The notes: generated from the letters alone by a model not told the origin. A stretch of 64,000 nt of DNA from UBA1723 sp045641625 (GCA_045641625.1 JAZUHH010000017.1:124001-188000); one strand, 5' to 3'; positions 1-8,846 are shown, counted from the first letter of the stretch. Program-made: numbers and translations.

Positions 1-101
1 CCGATACCACATACACCCTTTGTCAAACTCTCCCAATATGCGTCTATATTGTTACCGATAGGCGAGATAACGCCCATACCTGTAATTACGACTCTTTTCA
101 T
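1..101 (-). CDS. fabF: 3-oxoacyl-ACP synthase II, N-terminal fragment (cut by window edge)
   Basis: Only the first 33 codons are present; the gene continues to the left of the window. The visible protein starts MKRVVITGMGVISPIGNN, the standard opening of FabF-type condensing enzymes, which elongate acyl-ACP with malonyl-ACP in type II fatty-acid synthesis. The ATG at 101-99 follows the fabK stop by 26 bases, so it is the third gene of a fabH-fabK-fabF unit. A second complete fabF lies at 2969-4231; the two differ already in the N-terminus, so they are paralogues, not an assembly duplicate. The active-site residues are outside the window, so a ketosynthase devoted to another lipid cannot be excluded. 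Confidence 0.85.
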   Translation of the reverse strand, partial: MKRVVITGMGVISPIGNNIDAYWESLTKGVCGI

Positions 102-127
102 TTTATTGTTAATTATCCTATAATAAA

Positions 128-1072
128 CTAAGCAAGACGACTGCTTGCTGCCTTTAGTAGCTCCTCACACTTGCTTGCCATACCCTCAACGATGTCCTTG
201 CAAGACTTCTTCTCGTTGACCATACCTGCAATTTCTCCTGCCATGAAGCTTCCCTCCTTTAGGTTACCGTCCTTAACAGCTTTGCGAAGAGAACCGGCAC
301 CGAAAGCAAGCAACTCCTCTGAAGTTACGTTAGGATCGTTCTCCATCTTTGCAAAATTCTTAGAGAATGGAGTACGAACTGTACGAACTGGATGACCAAG
401 CTTCTTACCTGTAACGATAGTATCGTTATCACCAGCTTTCAACACCTTCTCCTTATATACCTCATGAACTGTACACTCGTCAGCAACCAAGAAACATGTT
501 CCGCACTGAACAGCCTCAGCACCCAACATGAAAGCTGCAGCCATACCACGACCGTCACCAATACCACCGGCAGCGATAACAGGAACGTTGACAGCATCAA
601 TGATCTGAGGAACAAGAGGCAATGTGTTAGCCTCGCCTGTGTGTCCACCACTCTCAGCACCCTCGGCGATGATAGCGTCAACACCCATTCTCTCGATACG
701 GACAGCAAGTGCAACACTTGCCACAACAGGCATAACCTTGATACCAGCAGCCTTCCACATCTCCATGAATGGAGCAGGAGAACCGGCACCTGTAGTCAAA
801 ATCTTTACACCTTCCTCGACAACAATCTGTGCAATCTTCTCAACCTCCGGAGCCTGCAACATGATATTGACACCGAAAGGCTTGTCTGTCAACTTCTTGC
901 ACTTCTGAATCTCAGCACGAACGATATCAGGAGGACAAGCACCAGTAATGATACCCAAACCACCTGCGTTACTAACTGCTGCAGCCAAACTTGCGTCAGC
1001 TACCCATGCCATACCACCCTGAATAATTGGGTATTTAATGCCCAATAGGTCGCAAATCTTACTCTTTATCAT
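128..1072 (-). CDS. fabK: FabK-type enoyl-ACP reductase (FMN-dependent)
   Basis: A 314-residue protein that I recognise as FabK, the flavin-dependent enoyl-ACP reductase that completes each fatty-acid elongation cycle using NAD(P)H. It opens with the family pattern YPIIQGGMAWVAD (residues 14-26), has the flavin/phosphate-binding PVIAAGGIGDG segment, and keeps the GGH motif with His144, the position of the conserved active-site histidine in Streptococcus pneumoniae FabK. Length matches the family (about 310-325). The start is an ATG 20 bases after the fabH stop, and fabF' follows 26 bases downstream, so the three are probably one transcript. A nitronate monooxygenase, a related fold, is the main alternative, but overall similarity and context favour FabK. 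Confidence 0.93.
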   Translation of the reverse strand: MIKSKICDLLGIKYPIIQGGMAWVADASLAAAVSNAGGLGIITGACPPDIVRAEIQKCKKLTDKPFGVNIMLQAPEVEKIAQIVVEEGVKILTTGAGSPAPFMEMWKAAGIKVMPVVASVALAVRIERMGVDAIIAEGAESGGHTGEANTLPLVPQIIDAVNVPVIAAGGIGDGRGMAAAFMLGAEAVQCGTCFLVADECTVHEVYKEKVLKAGDNDTIVTGKKLGHPVRTVRTPFSKNFAKMENDPNVTSEELLAFGAGSLRKAVKDGNLKEGSFMAGEIAGMVNEKKSCKDIVEGMASKCEELLKAASSRLA

Positions 1073-1092
1073 GATCCTTTATTACTTTCGTT

Positions 1093-2049
1093 TTAAATAT
1101 TCCACTTAATTACACAAGCGGCAGTCTCGAAACCGGCACCGAAGGCGCTCATTACGAGAACATCACCCTTTGCCAACTTACCTTCGCGGTTCAAGCGGTC
1201 AAGCAAGATAGGAATACAAGCTGATGAAGTGTTACCTGTATAATCTATAGTTGTAGGGAATTTTTCTTTAGGCTCTCCAAGGAAATGCTGAATAGCGTCA
1301 ACAATTCTGATGTTTGCCTGGTGAAGAATGAAATACTTAACTTCTTCAGAAGTAATGTTAGCCTCCTTCATCACAGCCTTGATGTCCTCCTGAGAGTTAG
1401 ACACGGCCATTTTGAAGACTTCGCGACCATTCATTACTAGTGGCACATCCTTAGTCTCCTCCTTCTGGAATGGATGCTGCTCCATTGCACGCTTGCTGTA
1501 CAAAACCTCATAGGCTGAAGTTGTAGTTGTGCGCATGCTCATTACATCGTCGCTCTCGTTGCTAAAAATCACTGCTCCCGCTCCGTCTCCGAATAGGACA
1601 CATGTACTTCTGTCTTGCCAAGATGGAATACGTGACGGCTCCTCAGCAGCAACAACCATAACCTTCTTTGCAACACCAGAAGCGATGAAGGAATTAGCGA
1701 TCTGCATACCATATAGGAAACCACTACATGCAGCATTGATGTCGATACATGGACATTTAGCACCGATCTGGCCCTGTAGAATACAACCTAGGCCAGGAGT
1801 GATAAACTCGTTCACTGTATTCGAACAGATGATGTAGTCCAACTCCTCTGCAGCAATACCTGCATTGTCCAAAGCTTTCATACAAGCCTCAACACCTATT
1901 TCTGTCAAGTCTTGCTCCGAAAGAAGATGTCTGCGCTTAATACCGGTGCGAGATGATATCCACTCGTCATCAGTGTCCATTATCTGCGAAAGCATGTCAT
2001 TCGTTGCTTCGAACTTCGGCAAAGCACTTCCTGTTCCGATAATTTTCAT
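1093..2049 (-). CDS. fabH: 3-oxoacyl-ACP synthase III (FabH)
   Basis: KAS III starts fatty-acid synthesis by condensing an acyl-CoA primer with malonyl-ACP. The 318-residue protein has the complete catalytic triad: Cys108 in INAACSGF, His243 in ILHQANIR and Asn273 in TGNTSSACIP. I chose the ATG at 2049 (MKIIGTGSALP), because the reading frame upstream can only be opened with a TTG and the family normally starts just before the GTGS motif. The promoter -7 element lies about 85 bases upstream, giving a rather long leader that contains a 6-bp inverted repeat (2081-2086 and 2110-2115). It is first in the fabH-fabK-fabF' unit. Confidence 0.94.
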   Translation of the reverse strand: MKIIGTGSALPKFEATNDMLSQIMDTDDEWISSRTGIKRRHLLSEQDLTEIGVEACMKALDNAGIAAEELDYIICSNTVNEFITPGLGCILQGQIGAKCPCIDINAACSGFLYGMQIANSFIASGVAKKVMVVAAEEPSRIPSWQDRSTCVLFGDGAGAVIFSNESDDVMSMRTTTTSAYEVLYSKRAMEQHPFQKEETKDVPLVMNGREVFKMAVSNSQEDIKAVMKEANITSEEVKYFILHQANIRIVDAIQHFLGEPKEKFPTTIDYTGNTSSACIPILLDRLNREGKLAKGDVLVMSAFGAGFETAACVIKWNI

Positions 2050-2131
2050 TAATATATTTTTTATCAATTTTTAACTAGACCCATATCGCACTGAACAAAA
2101 TCCAACTTAATATGGTTCAGCAAATTTCGGG

Positions 2132-2139
2132 CAAAGTTA
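2132..2139 (-). promoter_or_regulatory. Bacteroidetes-type promoter -7 element for fabH-fabK-fabF'
   Basis: On the minus strand the octamer is TAACTTTG, an exact match to the Bacteroidetes primary-sigma -7 consensus TAnnTTTG. It lies about 85 bases before the fabH ATG. It is assigned from motif and position only. Confidence 0.65.
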
Positions 2140-2247
2140 ATACAAAAAAAATAATATTTATAAATATATCATTACTTTTTGCACTTTGGTTGATTTTATT
2201 GTAGAAATTAAGGGATGGTAATTTATTGATTAGGGGAAGGGTTGGAA

Positions 2248-2961
2248 TTACCAAACTCCGCCGAAAACTTCAGGTTTTCTTCTCACGAAATTAAGGGCTT
2301 CCTGCGAAGCGAACTGCTGCGCCTCCTTTTTTGAATACCCGTTTCCCTGGCCGGCAAGGACATCGTTCACCAGCACCTTGTACTTGAACATGTGGTCGTT
2401 CTTGTTCACCATTTCCTCTCCGACAAGTTCAAACTCAAGCTTCAGGCTGAACTTCTGGCACCACTCCAGCAGACGGCTCTTGTAGTTCAGCTCAAGATCC
2501 TGCATCCTCTCTATGTTCAGATACTTTGCAAAGACAATGTCATTCATGAACGACGAGCACGCCGAGAACCCCTTGTCCAAGTAAACGGCGCCGAGCAGCG
2601 CCTCGAATGCATTTCCATAGACATTAAGGTGGCTTACTGCAACATCGGACTTTATCACCACAAGCTTGTCAAGTCCGAGCTTTGCCGCCAAAGAGTTCAG
2701 CGTAGGTCTCTGGACTATCTTGGAACGAAGCATAGAAAGGAAACCCTCCTGCTTGTCGGGATACATCAGATAAAGTTTTTCGGAAACGATTGTACTCAAG
2801 ACAGAATCCCCTAGGAACTCCAGCCTCTCGTTGTTGTAGTCTGCCTTCATGTTCGAACCGGCACACGAACTGTGCATAAAAGCATGCCTGTAATAGGTAA
2901 CATTGTCAGGTGCGAACCCGAGCATATCAGTCAGGAAAGATATGAATTCCGATTCCTCCAC
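2248..2961 (-). CDS. rnc: Ribonuclease III
   Basis: Double-stranded-RNA endonuclease for rRNA and mRNA processing, 237 residues. The RNase III signature NNERLEFLGDSVLS begins at residue 43 and supplies metal-binding Glu45, Glu48 and Asp52. The second metal-binding segment reads GNAFEALLGAVYLD, so the position that is Asp114 in E. coli is Asn117 here while the following Glu120 is kept. A C-terminal double-stranded-RNA-binding domain (about 160-230) ends with the expected KKEAQQFAS helix. The start is a GTG at 2961, seven bases after the fabF stop; the next ATG (codon 13) would cut into the first helix. It is the last gene of acpP-fabF-rnc, a common order in Bacteroidetes. Confidence 0.93.
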   Translation of the reverse strand: MEESEFISFLTDMLGFAPDNVTYYRHAFMHSSCAGSNMKADYNNERLEFLGDSVLSTIVSEKLYLMYPDKQEGFLSMLRSKIVQRPTLNSLAAKLGLDKLVVIKSDVAVSHLNVYGNAFEALLGAVYLDKGFSACSSFMNDIVFAKYLNIERMQDLELNYKSRLLEWCQKFSLKLEFELVGEEMVNKNDHMFKYKVLVNDVLAGQGNGYSKKEAQQFASQEALNFVRRKPEVFGGVW

Positions 2962-2968
2962 GGCAAAA

Positions 2969-4231
2969 CTACGCTTTATACTTTTTGAAAACTAACGTTG
3001 CGTTCTGACCTCCGAATCCGAACGAATTCGAGACAGCCACATCCACTTTTCTCTGCTGAGCCTTGTCAAAAGTAAAGTTAAGGTTATAGTCTATTGCGGC
3101 ATCATCATCACCCTCCCTATGGTTAATTGTCGGAGGCACGATGTCATTCACTACGGACAACACAGATATAACGCCCTCGATAGCTCCGGCCGCTCCCAAC
3201 AGGTGGCCAGTCATGGTCTTTGTGGAACTAATGTTCAACTTATAGGCATGGTCACCGAACACGCTTTGAATGGCCTTCACCTCGGAAAGGTCTCCCAAAG
3301 GAGTGCTTGTTCCGTGCGCGTTGATATAATCCACATCCTCAGGCTTCAAACCTGCATCCTTCAACGCTTCTGTCATTACGATCTTTGCGCCCAAACCCTC
3401 CGAATGCGGAGCAGTAAGGTGATATGCATCGGAACTTGCGGCATAACCGACAAGCTCTGCATAGATCTTTGCACCTCTCTTTTGCGCATGCTCCAACTCC
3501 TCAAGCATAAGGAAGCCTGCACCCTCGCCCATCACAAATCCGTCGCGTGATGCCGAGAAAGCGCGAGAAGCGGTCTCGTATTCGTCATTTTTCACTGAAA
3601 GCGCTCGCATCTGTCCGAAACCACCGATTGAACCGGGTGTTATTGGAGCCTCTGCACCACCTGCCAACATTGCGTCCGCCCTGCCCATTCTGATCATGTC
3701 AAAGGCAGTTCCGATTCCATGTGTACTTGATGCACAAGCTGAAATAATGCTGAAGTTCGGTCCTCTCAAACCAAATTCAAGCGACAAATAGCCAGCTGCG
3801 ATGTTTCCCAAAATCTTAGGGATAAAATGAGGACTAAAGTTGGGAGTCATATCCCCCGAGCTGTAATACGCTCCAATCTCCTCTTCAAATGTCTTTAATC
3901 CGCCGATTCCCGATGCGACAATTGCACCGATACGGCTAAGGTCTTCTTTGCTTAGGTCTAGCCCCGTGTCTGCCATGCACTCTCGTGCCGCTACTAAGGC
4001 GTATTGAACGTAAGGGTCAAGTCGTCGAACAATCTTACGGTCAAAATGAGCAGTTCCGTCAAAATTCTTCACCTCACAAGCGAACTTGGTCTTGTGCTTG
4101 GAAGCATTAAAACGAGTAATAGGACTCGCACCACTCACTCCAGACAACAAATTTGTCCACATTTCCTCGACATTATTGCCGACTGGGGTGAGTGATCCGA
4201 GTCCTGTTACAACTACTCTCTTAAAACTCAT
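2969..4231 (-). CDS. fabF: 3-oxoacyl-ACP synthase II (FabF)
   Basis: A 420-residue KAS II elongating acyl-ACP. The Cys-His-His active site is intact: Cys166 (SACASS), His306 (NAHGTSTPLGD) and His343 (TKTMTGHLLGAAGA), with the gatekeeper-type C-terminal motif NSFGFGGQNATL. It starts at an ATG 36 bases after acpP stops and is followed within 7 bases by rnc, which makes it the middle gene of the housekeeping acpP-fabF-rnc operon. Among the three ketosynthases in the window this is the most typical housekeeping enzyme. Confidence 0.96.
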   Translation of the reverse strand: MSFKRVVVTGLGSLTPVGNNVEEMWTNLLSGVSGASPITRFNASKHKTKFACEVKNFDGTAHFDRKIVRRLDPYVQYALVAARECMADTGLDLSKEDLSRIGAIVASGIGGLKTFEEEIGAYYSSGDMTPNFSPHFIPKILGNIAAGYLSLEFGLRGPNFSIISACASSTHGIGTAFDMIRMGRADAMLAGGAEAPITPGSIGGFGQMRALSVKNDEYETASRAFSASRDGFVMGEGAGFLMLEELEHAQKRGAKIYAELVGYAASSDAYHLTAPHSEGLGAKIVMTEALKDAGLKPEDVDYINAHGTSTPLGDLSEVKAIQSVFGDHAYKLNISSTKTMTGHLLGAAGAIEGVISVLSVVNDIVPPTINHREGDDDAAIDYNLNFTFDKAQQRKVDVAVSNSFGFGGQNATLVFKKYKA

Positions 4232-4267
4232 TAATAGAAGTTCTTATTAAAAGAGTTTCTTTTGTTC

Positions 4268-4498
4268 TTACTTCGATAGGAAGTCGATAGCCTCGCCTAC
4301 AGTTGTGATCTTCTCTGCCTGATCCTCAGGAATCTGTACACCAAACTCCTTCTCAAACTCCATGATCAACTCAACTGTGTCAAGTGAATCTGCTCCTAGA
4401 TCGTTAGTGAAACTAGCCTCTAGTGTTACCTCAGACTCATCAACACCAAGCTTATCAACGATGATAGATCTTACCTTTGATACTACTTCTTCGTTCAT
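4268..4498 (-). CDS. acpP: Acyl carrier protein
   Basis: A 76-residue acidic ACP that carries acyl chains on a 4'-phosphopantetheine arm. The attachment site is Ser38 within LGADSLDTVELIM, the standard DSL motif, and the length is that of housekeeping AcpP. The ATG at 4498 is about 45 bases after a TTTGC-type promoter element. It heads acpP-fabF-rnc and is divergent from purN. It is the only ACP in the window, so the ketosynthase in the 36-46 kb operon must use this ACP or one coded elsewhere. Confidence 0.97.
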   Translation of the reverse strand: MNEEVVSKVRSIIVDKLGVDESEVTLEASFTNDLGADSLDTVELIMEFEKEFGVQIPEDQAEKITTVGEAIDFLSK

Positions 4499-4540
4499 AG
4501 TAAAAAAATTAAATTAATATCTATGTTTTTATTTTCGGGT

Positions 4541-4550
4541 GCAAAGTAAC
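4541..4550 (-). promoter_or_regulatory. Probable promoter -7 element for acpP-fabF-rnc
   Basis: The minus strand reads GTTACTTTGC, one mismatch to TAnnTTTG but with the common TTTGC end. It sits about 45 bases upstream of the acpP ATG in the divergent acpP/purN spacer. Confidence 0.5.
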
Positions 4551-4614
4551 GAAAAAAAATTCAAATAATTATCATTTCTAATGCAAAAAGTACCAAAAAA
4601 CGTAAAAAAAGCAC

Positions 4615-4622
4615 TAACTTTG
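4615..4622 (+). promoter_or_regulatory. Promoter -7 element for purN
   Basis: TAACTTTG, an exact TAnnTTTG match, 39 bases upstream of the ATG at 4662. It falls inside the longer open frame that starts at 4581, which argues that translation starts at 4662. Confidence 0.65.
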
Positions 4623-4661
4623 CTTTTGAGAAAAGGAAGAAAACAACTTAATAGACTGATA

Positions 4662-5240
4662 ATGATTAATATAACAATATTAGCATCTGGATCTGGATCG
4701 AACGCAGAAAATATTGCAAACTACTTCTCTGCAAGCGACAAATTCAACGTCACAGCCATTCTTTCCAACAAAAAGGACGCTTACGTACACCAGAGAGCAG
4801 AGAAACTTGGCATTCCCCACAGTTCGTTCACCAAGGCAGATATGGAGGACGGAACCCTATTAAAAACACTCAAAGAGTTAAATACAGACTATGTAATATT
4901 GGCAGGTTTCCTTCTAAAGGTTTCTGACGAGATACTAGAGAACTACCCAATGAAGATTATAAACATTCACCCTGCTCTTCTTCCTTTATACGGAGGAAAA
5001 GGAATGTACGGAATGAAGGTTCACGAGGCTGTAGTAGCAAACAAAGAAAAGCAATCGGGAATTACAATCCACCTAATTGATAATAACTACGATCAGGGGA
5101 CAACAATATTTCAGGCTACTGTGGATGTGCTGCCTACAGACACTCCGGACGATGTAGCCCACAAGGTTCACGAACTAGAGTACAAGTATTTCCCAAGCGT
5201 AATAGAAAAGTACGCATTAGGAGAAATAACAATAAAGTAA
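4662..5240 (+). CDS. purN: Phosphoribosylglycinamide formyltransferase (PurN)
   Basis: Transfers a formyl group from 10-formyltetrahydrofolate to GAR in purine synthesis. The 192-residue protein has the phosphate-binding ASGSGSNAENI (residues 8-18), the catalytic Asn101 and His103 in NIHPALLP, and Asp144 in the NNYDQG loop, matching Asn106, His108 and Asp144 of E. coli PurN. The ATG at 4662 is preferred over one at 4581 because the promoter element lies between them and the upstream 27 codons are lysine-rich and unlike the family. It is a single-gene unit closed by a hairpin shared with the convergent WG-repeat gene. Confidence 0.95.
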   Translation: MINITILASGSGSNAENIANYFSASDKFNVTAILSNKKDAYVHQRAEKLGIPHSSFTKADMEDGTLLKTLKELNTDYVILAGFLLKVSDEILENYPMKIINIHPALLPLYGGKGMYGMKVHEAVVANKEKQSGITIHLIDNNYDQGTTIFQATVDVLPTDTPDDVAHKVHELEYKYFPSVIEKYALGEITIK

Positions 5241-5260
5241 AGTCCATATAGACAAAGATA

Positions 5261-5302
5261 AAAGGCAGAGGCACCGAACAATTCAGTACCTCTGCCTTTT
5301 TC
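5261..5302. terminator. Bidirectional terminator between purN and the WG-repeat gene
   Basis: Arms AAAGGCAGAGG and CCTCTGCCTTT flank a short loop, with A-rich and T-rich edges on both sides. It sits between two convergent genes and can serve both. Confidence 0.8.
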
Positions 5303-5322
5303 CATAATAGCCAAACCATTGA

Positions 5323-6846
5323 CTACTTTATTCCTTCGCCCTTATCATTCAAGAAATACCATCTATTATTATACTTCACTTTAAGAAGTTCGTCGGAAAA
5401 ATATGTTACATCCTGAAACCCTTGCTCCAAGAATTTACCGGACTCTACACTCTTTAGACGAATTAAATTTTCTGTGTTGTACACATTCTTTAGGAACATT
5501 GTATTCAACTCATTATCCTTTCGCGAAGACTGAACACTATAATCAGCAAGAACGGATGAGAGATAATCGTGCACATCATACTTTTGCAAGTCAGAGAATT
5601 TAACAACACCATTCTCTATATAGCTGAACACAGGGCTGTATTCAGGCACATGCACAGTATCTCCTGTAGCGACATCAACACAAATTTGTCTCAAAGCGCT
5701 ATTTACACTCGCAGATTCCAACGCCACGCATTTCTTACCAAACCACTCATAACTCACAGGAGAAACATCTTCATCTATTATGGGCCTTCCGCTTGCATCC
5801 TCGAACCTCCATCTCACATTCTCGCCTTCGACATACAGCTTCAGTCTGTTTTTGCCTAATGGGATAGCATCAGCAACCTTTCCATCCAAAGTACACAAAA
5901 CTTTCTTTTTAGCAGATTCAGGCAGATCTTCTCCCAATAATTGTTTGTAATATTCGTCAATATCTTGTCCGTCGAAGAAAATATAGTTTCCAAATTTCCG
6001 ATAGACTGTATTCAACTTGTCAAAAAGAAGCTTCTTATTCCTATAAAGAGATATTGTAAACGGGAAGGTCTCTAAGCCAACCTCTCCTTCCCTATAGCGG
6101 CAATCAACGTAAAAAACTGTTCCATCCACATAATCTAAAGACATGTTGCTTGTAAACGGAAAAATCTCGTTGAAATCGGCATCCACGACTTGATACTTGT
6201 CGTTTTTCTTCAAGACAAAACACTTTCCTCTAGGTATTCCCATATTGGTTGCACCCCAAATTTGGAACTCCTGATAACCTTGCTTTTGAAGTTCTTTCTC
6301 TCCATAATACACTTTATTTCCTTTTTTAGTCTTAGAAAGAATTTCACCTGTACGCTGATGCACAACAGGCCAGTCATTATCCATTGTAAACAGCAGTTTT
6401 CCTCGCTCAAAGCAGTATGTAACCTTCTGGTTCGGTGCAGTTTCAATCTCGATGACGTCCAACGGCACAAAGTTTGGGAACTGTTTTATTTGATTGTTTG
6501 CACCATCAGGAAGCCTGATAATTCTTGTCACCTTGCCTTCTGGAACGACACGATTACCCAAACTGTCTATAGCTCCGAATGATTTATCTATGCACAAACC
6601 GTTTCTGAAAAATGCGTTACTACTAACATTTTCAAACTGCAAAGGGATAACAACCTCACCTGCCTTGTTGATGAATCCGAACTTCCCATCTTTGTTTACA
6701 AGAGCTCTGTTCTCACAGAAACGACTTACTGTCGTATAGTCTTTTATCTTATCGTTCAATGTTTCTGTCTGCTTTTTGCTAAGAGAAGCGGCAGACGCGG
6801 CAAAGGCACAAGACAATGCCGCAATTGTATAAAAAAACTTTCTCAT
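5323..6846 (-). CDS. Secreted WG-repeat (KWG Leptospira-type) protein
   Basis: A 507-residue protein with a signal peptide (MRKFFYTIAALSCAFAASA). WG beta-repeats can be read near the N-terminus (NKDGKFGFINKAGEVVIPL, residues about 50-70) and at the C-terminus (NNRWYFLNDKGEG). The middle, about 300 residues, is beta-rich and not assigned. No lipobox and no clear T9SS tail is present, so it is probably periplasmic or secreted by the general route. The ATG at 6846 is chosen because the only earlier start is a TTG that overlaps the promoter element. The function of WG-repeat proteins is largely unknown. It is monocistronic. Confidence 0.75.
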   Translation of the reverse strand: MRKFFYTIAALSCAFAASAASLSKKQTETLNDKIKDYTTVSRFCENRALVNKDGKFGFINKAGEVVIPLQFENVSSNAFFRNGLCIDKSFGAIDSLGNRVVPEGKVTRIIRLPDGANNQIKQFPNFVPLDVIEIETAPNQKVTYCFERGKLLFTMDNDWPVVHQRTGEILSKTKKGNKVYYGEKELQKQGYQEFQIWGATNMGIPRGKCFVLKKNDKYQVVDADFNEIFPFTSNMSLDYVDGTVFYVDCRYREGEVGLETFPFTISLYRNKKLLFDKLNTVYRKFGNYIFFDGQDIDEYYKQLLGEDLPESAKKKVLCTLDGKVADAIPLGKNRLKLYVEGENVRWRFEDASGRPIIDEDVSPVSYEWFGKKCVALESASVNSALRQICVDVATGDTVHVPEYSPVFSYIENGVVKFSDLQKYDVHDYLSSVLADYSVQSSRKDNELNTMFLKNVYNTENLIRLKSVESGKFLEQGFQDVTYFSDELLKVKYNNRWYFLNDKGEGIK

Positions 6847-6870
6847 ATATTTTTGATTTCTAACAAGGTT

Positions 6871-6878
6871 CAAAGTTA
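6871..6878 (-). promoter_or_regulatory. Promoter -7 element for the WG-repeat gene
   Basis: TAACTTTG on the minus strand, 25 bases upstream of the ATG at 6846. Confidence 0.65.
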
Positions 6879-6920
6879 AGAATTATTCTCAATTCACAAC
6901 CTGGATTTCTGCTGAAATTA

Positions 6921-6969
6921 AAGAACAAGATTGCCACTCCCGACAACTGGGAAAGGCAATCTTGTTCTT
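6921..6969 (-). terminator. Terminator after the 7-8.8 kb CotH gene
   Basis: Perfect 15-bp arms (AAGAACAAGATTGCC at 6921-6935, its complement at 6955-6969) with a 19-base loop lie 25 bases beyond the stop of the CotH gene. On the minus strand the stem ends in a T-rich stretch. Confidence 0.75.
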
Positions 6970-6993
6970 ATATATGACAATTTATATAAATTG

Positions 6994-8805
6994 CTATTTT
7001 ACTGAAACAACCTTATGTGTCTCTCCGCCAACCTTGACTACATACACGTCGTTGCCTGGCAAAGGAATCACACATGTAGATTGGTTTGCATTTCTTCTGG
7101 CAATCAAATCACCTAGTGAATTATAGACCTCAATGTTGCCTGAAGCGTTTTCTACAGTCAACAATCCGTCTGCAAGGTGGACATGAACCATTTCAGCGGA
7201 ATTGTCGCAAAGCGAAGTGTTTATTACAGGCAACATAGGAAGAACTTCACCCTCCTTGAAAAGCTTTCCGCACTTGAAGCATACAGAGTCACCACTGTAA
7301 CCGAACTCCGTCTCTGTCGGTTCTACGTAACCCACAATTCTTGGTGCATGCTCAAAATCCTTGAACTGGCTCATGTATGTGTCAAAAGTTACGAAATGCT
7401 TTGCATACCAATTCTTGATGTACTCAACGTCATTGTCAACATATACACCGTTTTTAGCGCAATCCCATCTCTTGATGTTTCTCTTATGCGCTCCTGATGC
7501 GATAATATAGTTCGCAAGGCTATCCAACCTTGCACCTAAAGAGTCCGGAGACAAGACACCGACTTTCAACTCATTCCATCTCTTCACAGCAAAGCACAAG
7601 TTACTCTTAAACGCATTTTCCTCGAATGCTGCGATGAATTGCAATAAAGTGGAGTCAGAAAGCTCAGTTGGAGCTTCATTTCCAAGATAGTCTCTACCCA
7701 ATGTTGAATCCAAATCCCAAGGAATCACAAAAAACTTCGGTTCTTTGTTATAATTATAGCATGCAAAGTAAAAATTCTTTCGTTCGTTATCAATTGCATG
7801 TATTATATTAATGAATATAGTGTAGTCAACTATATTTCGGAAGTCATAGTCAACATCAGGAACAAACTCGTTATTCTTTGCCATGACAAGCCACTTCTTT
7901 AGCAGAGGGAAACCGGAAATACCCTCTTTCCCAGGATATTTTGCCTCATAACAACCAAGCCATGTAAGAGCTGAGTCAGACGCCTCTTCCCTGTCGTATA
8001 GGTAATAGTCATGCTGAGTGGACTTGAACAGCAATCCTTTATATTTGTTCTTTTCGTCATCATACTTCTTCAACTTCATATACTTTCGGTTTATCTTGTC
8101 TCCCAAAGTATAAATTCCGTTATAGGTTCCATTCAAAATGACCTCAAGATACTCGTTGCGCTGTCCGTTTATCACTTCAGGCTCCTTCTCCAAATAATGG
8201 ACATGGCTGAAAGAATTCCATATATCCATCAAAACTTTGTTACGCATCAAGGAGTGGTCCTTATACATTGCGTTAAGCATATATTTACCATCACCTCTTG
8301 TCAAGCCCAACCAGTCTGTATCGTAGTCTTTTCCTGTAGAGTCAATAAGTTCAAAAGAGTATGACTTCTTGCGGTACTGACTAGAAGCAGCACCTCTAAC
8401 TTTCATCAGAGCCTCAGAGAACTTCTCCTCTCCGCGAGCGTCAAGCAGGCGTGCATCCACTCTTGCCATCTCACAAGTATCACACTTATAGTTTGGCAAG
8501 TACGAATCGCTCTTCACCTTAATGTCAAGCAAAGGAAGACTTGTTATGATAAGCAGCTTTGTTCCAGTGGAATCAGTAACCTTGTAGTTTCCAACTTTCA
8601 AAGCTACCTTGTCACATGACATTCCGTTGATACGACAGTCTTGGAAAGCCGAATCGACATACATTGTATCAGGATTAAATGTAAAAAACAGGGTGTCATG
8701 ACACACAAAACACTCTTTACCATTTATACGAAAAGCAGAAATACTCTGCGAGATAAACAGAAAAAAAGAAAATAGGAACAAAAATACTTTTCGATTCGAA
8801 TTCAT
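6994..8805 (-). CDS. CotH-kinase family protein with T9SS type A sorting tail
   Basis: A 603-residue exported protein: signal peptide 1-24, beta-rich N-terminal region, CotH domain (about 110-480), and a C-terminal T9SS type A-like domain (about 540-603) with EVYNSLGDLIARR and a lysine near the end. CotH proteins are atypical protein kinases, first known from spore coats. The CotH signatures seen are VRGAASSQYRKKSY (about 136-149), DHSLMRNK and IPWDLDSTLGRD, the last with the paired acidic Asp364 and Asp366. Cys pairs near the N-terminus (CFVCHD, CDTC) suggest disulfides outside the cell. The substrate is unknown; in Bacteroidetes these proteins are usually cell-surface proteins beside polysaccharide-degrading genes, as here. 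Monocistronic, with its own promoter and terminator. Confidence 0.87.
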   Translation of the reverse strand: MNSNRKVFLFLFSFFLFISQSISAFRINGKECFVCHDTLFFTFNPDTMYVDSAFQDCRINGMSCDKVALKVGNYKVTDSTGTKLLIITSLPLLDIKVKSDSYLPNYKCDTCEMARVDARLLDARGEEKFSEALMKVRGAASSQYRKKSYSFELIDSTGKDYDTDWLGLTRGDGKYMLNAMYKDHSLMRNKVLMDIWNSFSHVHYLEKEPEVINGQRNEYLEVILNGTYNGIYTLGDKINRKYMKLKKYDDEKNKYKGLLFKSTQHDYYLYDREEASDSALTWLGCYEAKYPGKEGISGFPLLKKWLVMAKNNEFVPDVDYDFRNIVDYTIFINIIHAIDNERKNFYFACYNYNKEPKFFVIPWDLDSTLGRDYLGNEAPTELSDSTLLQFIAAFEENAFKSNLCFAVKRWNELKVGVLSPDSLGARLDSLANYIIASGAHKRNIKRWDCAKNGVYVDNDVEYIKNWYAKHFVTFDTYMSQFKDFEHAPRIVGYVEPTETEFGYSGDSVCFKCGKLFKEGEVLPMLPVINTSLCDNSAEMVHVHLADGLLTVENASGNIEVYNSLGDLIARRNANQSTCVIPLPGNDVYVVKVGGETHKVVSVK

Positions 8806-8846
8806 TTTGAAACCAATTATAAAACACTTATTTACAAAAACTTGCG

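Noticed and set aside
392..1048. Long plus-strand frames opposite fabK, fabH, the CotH genes and the adhesins
   Set aside because: Each is the antisense shadow of a recognised gene, rich in Ser/Leu/His/Arg from reversed codons, with no start signals.
5323..6873. Longer N-terminus (TTG start) for the WG-repeat protein
   Set aside because: The TTG overlaps the TAACTTTG promoter element and precedes a normal signal peptide that starts at 6846.
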